A stretch of DNA of 44,318 nt. It comes from Spirochaetales bacterium (GTDB taxonomy: Bacteria > Spirochaetota > Spirochaetia > DSM-2461). The notes below the pieces were generated by a model, which worked only from the letters and a program-made list of their open reading frames with translations, had not been told where the DNA came from and ran no database searches. Location of the stretch: assembly GCA_028532905.1 (NCBI GenBank), contig JAQQAM010000265.1:1-44318 (forward strand), given 5' to 3'. Positions 1-7,780 of the stretch are shown piece after piece (within the stretch, counting starts at the first letter, position 1; each line of letters starts with the position of its first letter). The translations under genes were made by a program, and so were the position numbers.

Positions 1-2455
1 AGGTTTTCTGTATATTCAGTTCTTTAACAATGTCATCCATTGTATGAATTGACAGGTAGTTTTGATCGATATACGCTTTGCACTTTTGAAAACGTTCTGT
101 ATAGACATTTACAAATATGTTTTCTGAAACTCTGGATTCAAGTATTTTAAAAACTATGAGGTAGAGCAGTTCTGTATTAATATCATCACTGAATGAACCA
201 TTCTGTGATGTTTCCCTGAACAGCAGCTCAAATAAATCAACTGTATCATTCAGATTACTTAACTGTATTACATTGCCGCACTCATATCCGTTCGTTTTAA
301 GAATCTTCAATACATTTTGTCCCTGAAAAATAATAAAATACTTCTTCAAAGGATTGGAATGGTCACTCGTTATCTGATGATCCAGGTGAGGACTTATCAT
401 ATAGGCCAGTCCGGGAAAGAGGGAAAAACTGTCTCTCTCTACTCTTAATTCACCCTTTCCCCCGATTACAACCTCCAAACGGATGGAATCGGACAGGGTC
501 TTTTTATCATTACTTTGAGGATTCCAAGTTTCTACTCCACCATAGAGGATGAAGTCTTTTCGTGCATTCTCAGGATTAAGATTGGCATAAAAATAGCGGG
601 AGTCGGATTCTTCATCCCCTAAGTTCAAATGCCGATTTACCCCAGGGCTTTTATGTCCGTTCTGCTCTTCCAGCATATGTAGAAAAGCTATATATTTATT
701 TTCCAGAGCATTACTTAACAGCCGGCTTAAAGCAAAATAGATAAATCCTTCTTCAGGCCCCAGCTCAAAAACAACAAATCCAATCTGAGTAGAGTTGTAA
801 TTAAGAGAATGAACAATTAGTGTTTTTCTCCCGCTGCCGGCAGAATATCCGGGTGGGAGCAGATCTTTTGAAGGATAGAGAACTCCTCCAGCTTCAGGAT
901 TTCTTCTTATCCCGTCTTCAAAAACAAAGATTATTTTTGAATAATCAGGAGGATCAAACAAAGAAGTGATGTTCCCGGAATCTTCAAAAAGAGATATATA
1001 ACATCCTGGGATTTTAAGCTCTTTTAAACTCTCAGTAAAAATTTCCAGCAGCTTGTTCATATTATAAGTGGAAATCAGTTTTGCACTTATATCACGGAGA
1101 GTTCTTTCCAGCTGCATCCTTTTCAGATATTCCCGCTCAGCAGCTCGTATACCTGCCTGATGAATCATTAACCCTGCTCTGTTCAAGAGCTGAGCCCCAG
1201 GGGCATAGCAGTTATTGCGAATGATGTATCCCGTAAGATTTTTATTGATCAGAGAGATAATTCTCTGAACTGACACTACTTCTTTGTGAACAAGAAGAGA
1301 TCTGTTTATTTCATCGGAAAGGACGCCCAGAAATAATCCCGACTGATTTCCTTCAATTTCATCATAAAAAGCGGTCAGCAGAAAACCAGCCAATTCAATC
1401 AACTCTGCTTTATTTCTGCTCGTCCCTACTGCATTCTGAATATCACGTATCGTTTGTTCTCTGATATCATCCTTAGATTCAACAATATTCTCTTCTGACT
1501 TCTCATATCCGGAATCTTCACCCGGGAGAACAGAATTGCAGCCGCAGGACTGGGCAATTATGATATCAGCAGACAGAACAGTCTGTTGATTTACAGCTTG
1601 ACCGTCGATCAATTTCATCAGTAGATCAACAGACTGATATCCCTGCTCGGTAAAAGGCAGACGCACTGTTGTCATGGGCGGATCTGTACAGAAGGCCTCT
1701 TTTCCCGCATTAAATCCGGTAACCGCAATCTGCTCCGGAATTCTGATATCCCGCCTTCCCAGCTCCTGAACTGCATTAAGGGCAGGAGTGTCACTGACAA
1801 AAACAATGGCTTCAATATCTTCTCCAGGAACAAGATGTCTGTCATCCAGGAGAATAGCGATAGATTTTTCGCCTGAAGAACCTTCAAAATCCAAGGGCGG
1901 TGTAACAAGGTTAGGATCATAAATACTGTTCTCTTGAACAACATCCAGATAGGCCTGATAACGCTGTTCAGCATAGATATGATTCTCCGGACCCTGAACA
2001 AATGCGATTTTACTGAAGGAGTGCTCTTTCACAAGATGCTCAACCACTGTCCTCATACTGTTGTAGGAATCAGTCATAACAACCGGAAAGCCGGGAATCG
2101 GCAGGGATAAGGCAATAAATGGAAGATTTTTAAACTTTTCGTAGTACAGGAGGTGCAGCTCCCGTTCAGAGGCGGCATGGCTGATGAATCCGTCCCTCTT
2201 GTCTATATCAATCAAATTATAGACAAGAGAACTGTTATCCTCACCCAGCTCTCCTCCAACATAACAGATCAGGTCGGAATCAAGCTCCTTTGTTCTTCTG
2301 AGAATACCCTGCCAGATATGCTGACCCACACCGTCCCTGATATTACCGGAAATATATACCAGTTTTTTTCTGGCGGCAGAGTTTTTCCTGTTTACATCAA
2401 GTTCAGATTTATCTTTCACCCGGGAGCCTGTGTTATTCAAATAATTACTAATCAT
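1..2455 (-). CDS. Sensor-regulator: periplasmic-binding-like, GAF-like, cupin and AraC domains (3' end cut by window)
   Basis: Reading the minus strand from the ATG at 2455 gives 818 codons with no stop before the window edge. An in-frame TGA nine bases upstream makes this the first possible ATG. Residues about 30-310 look like a LacI/ribose-binding-type sensor (motifs YISGNIRDGVG, IAFVQGPEN, VTGFNAG). Residues about 440-580 are GAF-like (LRDISAKLISTYNMNKLLEIF). Residues about 600-740 include a cupin-like stretch (LFPGLAYMISPHLDH), and an AraC-type helix-turn-helix begins near residue 785 (FQKCKAYIDQNYLSIHTMDDI) and runs off the left edge. No membrane segment is seen, so it is probably a cytoplasmic sugar-responsive transcription factor. 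It lies 36 bases after the esterase gene, in line with the importer genes, which it probably controls (inference). Confidence 0.85.
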   Translation of the reverse strand, partial: MISNYLNNTGSRVKDKSELDVNRKNSAARKKLVYISGNIRDGVGQHIWQGILRRTKELDSDLICYVGGELGEDNSSLVYNLIDIDKRDGFISHAASERELHLLYYEKFKNLPFIALSLPIPGFPVVMTDSYNSMRTVVEHLVKEHSFSKIAFVQGPENHIYAEQRYQAYLDVVQENSIYDPNLVTPPLDFEGSSGEKSIAILLDDRHLVPGEDIEAIVFVSDTPALNAVQELGRRDIRIPEQIAVTGFNAGKEAFCTDPPMTTVRLPFTEQGYQSVDLLMKLIDGQAVNQQTVLSADIIIAQSCGCNSVLPGEDSGYEKSEENIVESKDDIREQTIRDIQNAVGTSRNKAELIELAGFLLTAFYDEIEGNQSGLFLGVLSDEINRSLLVHKEVVSVQRIISLINKNLTGYIIRNNCYAPGAQLLNRAGLMIHQAGIRAAEREYLKRMQLERTLRDISAKLISTYNMNKLLEIFTESLKELKIPGCYISLFEDSGNITSLFDPPDYSKIIFVFEDGIRRNPEAGGVLYPSKDLLPPGYSAGSGRKTLIVHSLNYNSTQIGFVVFELGPEEGFIYFALSRLLSNALENKYIAFLHMLEEQNGHKSPGVNRHLNLGDEESDSRYFYANLNPENARKDFILYGGVETWNPQSNDKKTLSDSIRLEVVIGGKGELRVERDSFSLFPGLAYMISPHLDHQITSDHSNPLKKYFIIFQGQNVLKILKTNGYECGNVIQLSNLNDTVDLFELLFRETSQNGSFSDDINTELLYLIVFKILESRVSENIFVNVYTERFQKCKAYIDQNYLSIHTMDDIVKELNIQKT

Positions 2456-2491
2456 AACATATCAGCAGTCCTGAGGACAAAAAATTAGATT

Positions 2492-3199
2492 TCAGACTCT
2501 CATTCCTTCGGCAGAGGAGTTTATCTCCGGAACATAGCTGCGGCGGATTGCCTCAAACCATTTCTCGGCTATTTTTTTATATCCTGTTTCATTTGGATGA
2601 AATTTGTCTGCCATATCGGCAGCATAATCCAGTGCATTTTCCATATCGACTCTGATGATCTTCAGTGTACGGGTTTTATTGTCCCAGCGTTTTATCAGAT
2701 CATCGACAGCGATGTTATATCTGATAACGTCAGGATTGTGTTGTGCATAGTCAATGATCCTTGCCAGAAAAACAGTAACTACCCTCTCGCGCTGGTCGCT
2801 GTATTCCAGGATACTCTGCAGGACATCCTCCATATCTCCAGCGACAGCTTTTTCAACATGATTGGTACCGATATGAAGCAGAATAATATCAGGATTGAAT
2901 AATCCCAGATATTTTCCTTTAACCTCATAGCAATCTTCAAAGCCGTTGTATCCGGTTCTCAGCAGCTCTGCAAGCTGACGGACAGTACAACCGGGAAAAC
3001 CGGCATTCTGGGATTCATTAAAATAGTTAAAACCGGCTTTTCTATTGCCCACAAAGGTAAAATCATAACCCGACTGCTTCAGCAGTACATATAAATGAAA
3101 CCTGTATGCGATTCTGTCTCCGATTAATCGAGGAGTTTTACAATCTCTTAAATCATTGTCATAGGTAATGGAATCTCCCAGAGGCATTATCCGCAGCAT
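2492..3199 (-). CDS. SGNH/GDSL-family hydrolase (probable carbohydrate esterase)
   Basis: The 235-residue protein has the SGNH landmarks: block I GDSIT with the nucleophile Ser10, block III IGTN, and the block V Asp198-x2-His201 pair (DKFHPNE). There is no signal peptide, so it should act in the cytoplasm. SGNH enzymes of this kind often remove acetyl or other acyl groups from sugars. Placed two bases after the second permease gene, it probably deacylates an imported oligosaccharide such as an acetylated hemicellulose fragment (inference). The substrate cannot be read from sequence. It starts at an ATG preceded by AAGGGA inside the end of the permease gene, so translation may be coupled. Confidence 0.85.
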   Translation of the reverse strand: MLRIMPLGDSITYDNDLRDCKTPRLIGDRIAYRFHLYVLLKQSGYDFTFVGNRKAGFNYFNESQNAGFPGCTVRQLAELLRTGYNGFEDCYEVKGKYLGLFNPDIILLHIGTNHVEKAVAGDMEDVLQSILEYSDQRERVVTVFLARIIDYAQHNPDVIRYNIAVDDLIKRWDNKTRTLKIIRVDMENALDYAADMADKFHPNETGYKKIAEKWFEAIRRSYVPEINSSAEGMRV

Positions 3200-3201
3200 T
3201 A

Positions 3202-4074
3202 TTATCCCTTCAGAGCCCCGGACATTCCCTCAACAAAATGCCGTTGAAATATAATAAAAACAATAAGCACAGGGATAATTGAAATCAGTACACCTGCAGA
3301 TAACAAACCGTAGGCGGTCTCATTTTCACCGATAAAACTGAGGAGACCGGCCGGAACAGTCCGCATATTGTCATTTGTAATAAACACACTGATCAGCAAA
3401 TACTCATTCCATGTACCGAGAGTATCCAGGATGAGCAATGTCGCCACTGCCGGTTTGGCTAGGGGGAGAATAATCTTTGTGAACAGAGACATTTTTGAGC
3501 AGCCGTCGATAATAGCGGCTTCATCGAGTTCCTGGGGAATTGTTCTGAAAAAACCTCTTAATATAAGTATTCCGAATGGAATCCCGAAACCCAGGTATAC
3601 GAAGATCAGACCCGAATAAGTATTAAAAAGATTCAATGTCCTTAAACCGATATTCAGGGGAACCAGACAGATCTGCATAGGAATCATCATCCCGATGAGG
3701 AAGAGGATAAAAATACCGTTGGCGAAACGGATCTTCAGTCTGGCAATGGAAAAAGCTGCCGATGATTCAATCAGGATTCCCAGCGGAACCTTCAGAGCAC
3801 AAAGAAAAAGACCGTTTAATATGTACCTGCTGAGCTTACCTTCTATAAATGCCTTGGAAAAATTAATTAATGTAAACTGCCTGGGCAGAGAGAATACACT
3901 GCGCCCGAAAAACTCGGTGGGACTCTTAAGAGATGTCAGAACCAGAAACAGAATGGGGAATAAAATCAGACTGGAAAGCGCCACCATACAGATATAGAAG
4001 GGCAGTTTCTTCAATTTGCTATGTTTTCGGGGTCTTAAAGGTATTCCGGTAACAGAATTTATTGTCATACTCAT
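3202..4074 (-). CDS. CUT1 sugar ABC transporter permease, MalG-like
   Basis: The 290-residue membrane protein has six predicted hydrophobic segments. Near residues 185-205 is the EAA loop typical of importer permeases (ELDEAAIIDGCSKMSLFTKIILPLAKP), the site that docks the ATPase. The C-terminus (FIIFQRHFVEGMSGALKG) is the classic ending of MalG-type permeases. It pairs with the MalF-like gene immediately upstream, separated by one base. No ATPase gene lies in the cluster, so a shared MsmK/MalK-type ATPase encoded elsewhere probably energises it, as is common for CUT1 systems. Confidence 0.93.
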   Translation of the reverse strand: MSMTINSVTGIPLRPRKHSKLKKLPFYICMVALSSLILFPILFLVLTSLKSPTEFFGRSVFSLPRQFTLINFSKAFIEGKLSRYILNGLFLCALKVPLGILIESSAAFSIARLKIRFANGIFILFLIGMMIPMQICLVPLNIGLRTLNLFNTYSGLIFVYLGFGIPFGILILRGFFRTIPQELDEAAIIDGCSKMSLFTKIILPLAKPAVATLLILDTLGTWNEYLLISVFITNDNMRTVPAGLLSFIGENETAYGLLSAGVLISIIPVLIVFIIFQRHFVEGMSGALKG

Positions 4075-4075
4075 A

Positions 4076-4954
4076 TTACTTCCCTGTATCCTTAGCCATA
4101 AACATTACATAGGGTATTATTACAACCATCAGTACAAGAACCATTACTACGGCGATGGACGTTCCCTTTCCTACATTGGCAAATATAAATGTCTGCCTTA
4201 CCATCCAGGTTGCCATTGTGTGGGTTCTATTGGCCGGGCCTCCTTCAGTCATTGCATAAACAATGTCATACAGCTTCATTGCACTGATTATCTGAGTGGC
4301 AAAAACAATCACAAAGGTTTCTCTCAGCATAGGAATGGTAATATTAATAAAAGTCTGGGATCTGTTGGCACCGTCAATTGTTGCGGCTTCATACAGCTCA
4401 ACAGGAATAGTCTTCAGACCTGCCAGGAATAAAATCATGGGGGCACCAAAGCCCTGCCACAGAGCGGCGGCATAGATTGCAAAAAAAGCTGTTTTAACTC
4501 CCGCCAGAGGTGAGCTGTAATATTCCTGAAGATTAAAGAGCTGCAGAAAACCTGAAATCAAACCTAGTTGAGGATGATAGACCCAGGTCCAGATAATAGC
4601 GACCATGACTCCTGAAAGAACATAGGGGAAATAAAGGATACCCCGGAAAAGGGTACGCCCCCTGAACTGTCTGTTCAGAAGCAATGCCATGGACAAGGCA
4701 AAGCCCACAGTTATTGTCAGGACCAGAAGAATCCAGATCGTATTGTTTAATGCTGCCCTTTCAAAAATCACATCCTCAAATAGGATATGATAGTAATTGT
4801 TCAGACCGACAAATTTCCTGTTGGGACCTATACCATTCCATTTAAAAAAACTCAGATAAAAGGAATATACAGCAGGCAGAACAATAACTGTAAAGTAAAT
4901 CAGGGCTGCAGGGATAATGAAGATATATCCGGACAGATTTTTTTTTGAATGCAA
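4076..4954 (-). CDS. CUT1 sugar ABC transporter permease, MalF-like
   Basis: This is the partner permease of the MalG-like protein, with about six membrane segments and an EAA loop (ELYEAATIDGANRSQTFINITIPML). The frame can be extended to a TTG at 5044 that would overlap the binding-protein gene. I prefer the TTG at 4954, preceded by GGGAGAGGTG four bases upstream, giving 292 residues starting MHSKKNLSGYIFIIPA, the usual length and amino end for this family. The extension (Lys/Gln/His-rich) would have to be translated through the perfect hairpin at 4973-5004, which argues against it. The fold and role are clear; only the start is in doubt. Confidence 0.88.
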   Translation of the reverse strand: MHSKKNLSGYIFIIPAALIYFTVIVLPAVYSFYLSFFKWNGIGPNRKFVGLNNYYHILFEDVIFERAALNNTIWILLVLTITVGFALSMALLLNRQFRGRTLFRGILYFPYVLSGVMVAIIWTWVYHPQLGLISGFLQLFNLQEYYSSPLAGVKTAFFAIYAAALWQGFGAPMILFLAGLKTIPVELYEAATIDGANRSQTFINITIPMLRETFVIVFATQIISAMKLYDIVYAMTEGGPANRTHTMATWMVRQTFIFANVGKGTSIAVVMVLVLMVVIIPYVMFMAKDTGK

Positions 4955-4972
4955 GCTACACCTCTCCCAGTG

Positions 4973-5004
4973 CTGATCAGGCAGAGATTCCCCTGCCTGA
5001 TCAG
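4973..5004 (-). promoter_or_regulatory. Perfect intercistronic hairpin after binding-protein gene
   Basis: CTGATCAGGCAG (4973-4984) is exactly complementary to CTGCCTGATCAG (4993-5004) across an 8-base loop. It lies between the binding-protein stop (5019) and the preferred permease start (4954). No U-tract follows, so it is more likely an mRNA 3'-end stabiliser or processing signal than a terminator. It would let the binding protein be made in excess over the permeases, as known for malE-malF-type intergenic hairpins. Confidence 0.8.
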
Positions 5005-5018
5005 ATTTTAGTGTTTTG

Positions 5019-6284
5019 TTATTTTGATGCTTTATATGCTTCAATTTCCTTCTGCATGAATGCAGCCGCTTCTTCAGGAGTCATGATTCCCACACCGACA
5101 GAGTCCTGGGCTTCAAATAGTTTTCCTGCGATTTCCTGAGGTAATCCCTGATCCGAGATTGTATAACTGCCGTAGGTATTCAAATCATCAATCATCATTG
5201 AAGTCATAACCAGTCTTTCGGGTATACTGTTATCTTTTCTGGGAACAGGCTGTTTAATTAAGGCTCCATAGGTATTGATACTTTCAGGCGAGTAGAACCA
5301 TTCAATAAAAGTAATGGCCGCCTCCAGTTCCCTGTCACTCAGATTGGCATTCAGCTGAAGCATCTCAACAAATCCTGACATTCTGTTGCCTTTCGGGCTC
5401 AAGGGCAGTTTGAAATAGCCGTAAAGATCGGGATCCTGTTCATCATTGTATATATTTGACTCCATCCAGGGACCTTCAATATCAATAACCCCGTCCCCTG
5501 CGTAGAGCAGTGATTTTGCATCACTGCCGCCAAGGGTTACAAAACCTTCAGGCAGATAACCCAGATCCACATATTCCTTGAACTTGGCGAAAGCCTTGAT
5601 AACAGGTTCAGAATTCCATGAACTGTCAAGAGCAGCCAGTCTGTCATGTTCGGCGGAACCACCGTACATCTCTATCAGCGCCTCCACGAAACGCATCAGA
5701 TGCCAACCGCCCTTACCGCAGAGAATCAGAGGGGTATAACCTTTAGATTTTAACGTAGCCAGAACTGTTTCAAACTCTTCAAATGTTTCGGGAGCTGTAA
5801 CGCCGCATTCCTCAAATATATCTTTTCTGTAGAACATTCCGATCATGGCAATACTTGTGGGAACACCTGCCAGCTGACCTTCAAGAGTTGCAAGACTTAA
5901 AGCAGATTCATCATACTTCTGACTCCAGTTATTCTCTTTCGCATAATCAGACAGATCATAGGAAAGGCCGTTTTCAGGATAGAAGGAACCGAGTGTTCCA
6001 CCCCAGTTGAACCACATATCAGGAAGAGAACCGGAAGAGGCAGCTACCATCAACTGGTTTTTATGATCATCAGTGGAGTTTAAAACTGCGTTGATCTGAA
6101 TATCAGGATGTGCAGCATTAAAATCTGCAACAACTCTTTCAGTCAGCTCTTTCCTGCTGGACAAATTCCACCAGGTTAGTTCTGTAACAGAATCTGAAGC
6201 CTCTTCTGCTCCTCCGGAAGCCCATATGAGATTACCGGAAAGTAAACTGACAACCAACAACAACAAAGTTACTTTTTCTTTCAT
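5019..6284 (-). CDS. CUT1 sugar ABC transporter extracellular solute-binding protein
   Basis: The 421-residue protein begins with a signal peptide (Lys-rich start, Leu/Val core, ASGG end) and a short acidic linker. There is no clear lipobox cysteine, so it is probably secreted to the periplasm. The fold is the family 1 binding protein: the early ELTWWNLSSRKE strand, then DMWFNWGG, AGVPTSIAMIGMFYRKDIF, and a C-terminal helix with MTPEEAAAFMQKEIEAYK. It captures a sugar or oligosaccharide for the two downstream permeases. SD AAGGAGTG lies just before the ATG. The upstream region holds a plausible sigma-70 promoter. Confidence 0.93.
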   Translation of the reverse strand: MKEKVTLLLLVVSLLSGNLIWASGGAEEASDSVTELTWWNLSSRKELTERVVADFNAAHPDIQINAVLNSTDDHKNQLMVAASSGSLPDMWFNWGGTLGSFYPENGLSYDLSDYAKENNWSQKYDESALSLATLEGQLAGVPTSIAMIGMFYRKDIFEECGVTAPETFEEFETVLATLKSKGYTPLILCGKGGWHLMRFVEALIEMYGGSAEHDRLAALDSSWNSEPVIKAFAKFKEYVDLGYLPEGFVTLGGSDAKSLLYAGDGVIDIEGPWMESNIYNDEQDPDLYGYFKLPLSPKGNRMSGFVEMLQLNANLSDRELEAAITFIEWFYSPESINTYGALIKQPVPRKDNSIPERLVMTSMMIDDLNTYGSYTISDQGLPQEIAGKLFEAQDSVGVGIMTPEEAAAFMQKEIEAYKASK

Positions 6285-6329
6285 TACAACACTCCTTGTT
6301 TTCCTTTTCTTTCTTTTAAGGCAGTTTTT

Positions 6330-6358
6330 ATCATACTTTCGAAAACATTAGAAAACAA
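6330..6358 (-). promoter_or_regulatory. Probable promoter of the CUT1 importer operon with a direct repeat
   Basis: On the minus strand TTGTTT (6358-6353) and TATGAT (6335-6330) are separated by 17 bases, a good sigma-70 match, about 45 bases before the binding-protein start. GAAAAC-ATTA-GAAAAC (6341-6356, plus strand) is a direct repeat with a 10-base period lying in the spacer and over the -35, a possible site for an AraC-type protein such as the regulator at the end of this operon (inference). The rest of 6359-6611 holds no gene I can support. Confidence 0.5.
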
Positions 6359-6611
6359 ATGGATATTGTTGTAAATTAAATGGAAATTTTTGCACTTGGT
6401 TTACGGGATTTACACTCTGTAGATGCAGGCTGTCAAATAGGTCTTTGCAATTGAGAAGTGTACTACTGACTAAAATAGACCATCTTAATACGGAAAATGG
6501 TAATTCTAAAGAGGATTCCAGCAGAAGTATAAAATCACAAAAAATTGATGCAGAAACACTAATATTTGAAATCCCCCGAAACAATGCCGGAGAAAGACCT
6601 GTACTAAAATT

Positions 6612-6635
6612 ATAGGGATGGAGGATCATCCCTAT
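6612..6635 (+). promoter_or_regulatory. Start-codon hairpin with the ribosome binding site in its loop
   Basis: ATAGGGATG (6612-6620) pairs perfectly with CATCCCTAT (6627-6635) around the loop GAGGAT. The loop contains the Shine-Dalgarno GAGG and the 3' arm contains the AT of the start codon at 6634-6636. Such a structure can gate translation initiation. The gene it serves is now a pseudogene, so the element may be a relic. Confidence 0.6.
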
Positions 6636-7275
6636 GCCTGAATCTCACAAATCCGACATACTGATTATCGGCGCCGGTGCCTCGGCCGCCGCCTTTGCCT
6701 GGAAACTCTGCGACAAAGGATAATAAGATCACCTGCCTGGAGCAGGGAGACTGGACACGGCCCTGGGCGGAGTGGTGGGCAAACCTGTCCCCTGGGGAAG
6801 GGATCACCACAGGGAGTTCAGCAGAAGAATCGGCAAACAGGCAACTCTTCTGATTCTGGTGGATGATCTACCGGAGCAGGAAAACAGAGTTGTTCTGGAT
6901 TCTGATCTGACAGATTCCAACGGTATACCCGCTCCGAAGCTGATTTACCGCTACAGTGAGAATACGAAAAAAATGCTGGACTTCGGCGTAGAGAGAGCGG
7001 TAGAGCTTATGAAGGCGGCAGGTGCCGAAGAGGTTCTGATCAATCCCCGGATCAGAGAAGTCTTTCATCTGATAGGAACCGCCCGTATGGGGCTGAATCG
7101 GGAAACATCTGTGGTCAGCCAGTGGGGACAGTCCCATGATATATCCAATCTGTTTATCATAGATGGAAGCATCTTTGTCACAGGAGGGGCGGCTAACCCC
7201 ACATCCACCATTCAGGCTCTGGCCCTCAGGATTGCCGATCATATCGACCGCAACAGAAGGAATATTCTGAAATGA
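6634..7275 (+). pseudogene. GMC oxidoreductase, FAD subunit: frameshifted with a large central deletion
   Basis: The ATG at 6634 opens a frame with an FAD-binding amino end (ILIIGAGASAAAFAWKLC) that stops at TAA 6721. A one-base insertion in GGATAATAAG explains this: removing it restores KITCLEQGDW, the normal continuation. Within the next few codons the sequence jumps to the GMC C-terminal domain (frame from about 6755: LDTALGGVVGKPVPWG, then HLIGTARMG, SQWGQSHDISNLFIIDGS, ANPTSTIQALALR). About 300 or more central residues are missing compared with full GMC enzymes of about 500-560 residues. The remnant ends at 7275, overlapping the next start by four bases. The family oxidises sugars or alcohols and passes electrons on through partner subunits. 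A free 167-residue C-terminal product from ATG 6772 would lack FAD binding. Confidence 0.88.
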
Positions 7276-7673
7276 AAAACATTGAGAGACAGCAGATAGA
7301 ACAGATCTTGGATATGATCATGGACATCATCATTCCCGCAGGGGAGTCGGGAGAACCGCCGGCTTCGGGCAGCAGGGCTACCGGATTCCTCAGGAATATT
7401 CTGGAGACCCCGGATGACACAGAAGAGCTTGGCCTCCTGCTATTGAAGATCTCCGGCACAGAGCATCTGACTGAAAAGGCACTCCGGGAGGTGGAATCGG
7501 AGAATCCCCCGGCATTTGCCCGGCTGGTGGCTCTGGTGTATGAGGCTTATTACGGCGATCCGGAGATTGTTGAAAAACTCGGTCTTCCCGGTCCGCCCCA
7601 GCCGGGAGGCCATGAGATGAAGCCCTTCGACACCGAACTTCTGAAACCGGTTCTAAGCCGGAGCGGGAAATAA
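7272..7673 (+). CDS. Gluconate 2-dehydrogenase subunit 3-like protein
   Basis: The 133-residue protein matches the small subunit that accompanies membrane or periplasmic GMC dehydrogenases: an early helical region with IIPAGESGEPPASGSRATGFLRNI, and a C-terminal YEAYYGDPEIVEKLGLPGPPQPGGHEMKPFD block typical of the family. Related proteins often carry a Tat signal; none is visible here. The gene overlaps the GMC remnant by ATGA, the usual arrangement. With its catalytic partner deleted it is probably an orphan on the way to decay, unless another GMC subunit elsewhere in the genome uses it. Confidence 0.8.
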   Translation: MKNIERQQIEQILDMIMDIIIPAGESGEPPASGSRATGFLRNILETPDDTEELGLLLLKISGTEHLTEKALREVESENPPAFARLVALVYEAYYGDPEIVEKLGLPGPPQPGGHEMKPFDTELLKPVLSRSGK

Positions 7674-7677
7674 TCCA

Positions 7678-7697
7678 GGCCGGGACAGCGCCCGGCC
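7678..7697. terminator. GC-rich hairpin between convergent small genes
   Basis: GGCCGGG (7678-7684) and CCCGGCC (7691-7697) form a 7-bp stem with a 6-base loop just after the stop at 7673 and just after the stop of the minus-strand peptide at 7703. Neither side has a proper U-tract (the minus side reads TGGATTATTT), so termination is plausible but not certain. Confidence 0.5.
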
Positions 7698-7702
7698 GGG
7701 AA

Positions 7703-7780
7703 TTAAAGAAACAGATTAGGCAGAAAGGTGACCAGTCCCGGAAAGAGAATCAGTATCAGTTTTCCTTTTTTAAACAACAT
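7703..7780 (-). CDS. Predicted 25-residue hydrophobic peptide
   Basis: On the minus strand a strong Shine-Dalgarno GGAGG (7790-7786) precedes ATG 7780 by five bases and opens a 25-codon frame: three lysines near the start, then one hydrophobic stretch ending FPGLVTFLPNLFL. One membrane span is predicted, with the positive end inside. A hairpin at 7678-7697 follows, so it looks like a complete mini-gene. The ending resembles the last segment of TRAP-transporter DctM proteins, so a truncated remnant is the main alternative, although its own ribosome site and start argue for expression. Function unknown. Confidence 0.5.
   Translation of the reverse strand: MLFKKGKLILILFPGLVTFLPNLFL

Noticed and set aside
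4955-5044. Extended MalF-like permease start at TTG 5044
   Set aside because: The extension passes through a perfect hairpin, adds a hydrophilic tail foreign to the family and is spaced badly from its AAGGAA; TTG 4954 is better.
6352-6615. Plus-strand open frame ending ...EIPRNNAGERPVLKL
   Set aside because: No ATG or GTG with a ribosome site opens it, no family is recognisable, and the region carries promoter and palindrome elements. The minus-strand frame over it (6348-6629) also lacks a ribosome site. A gene remnant remains possible.
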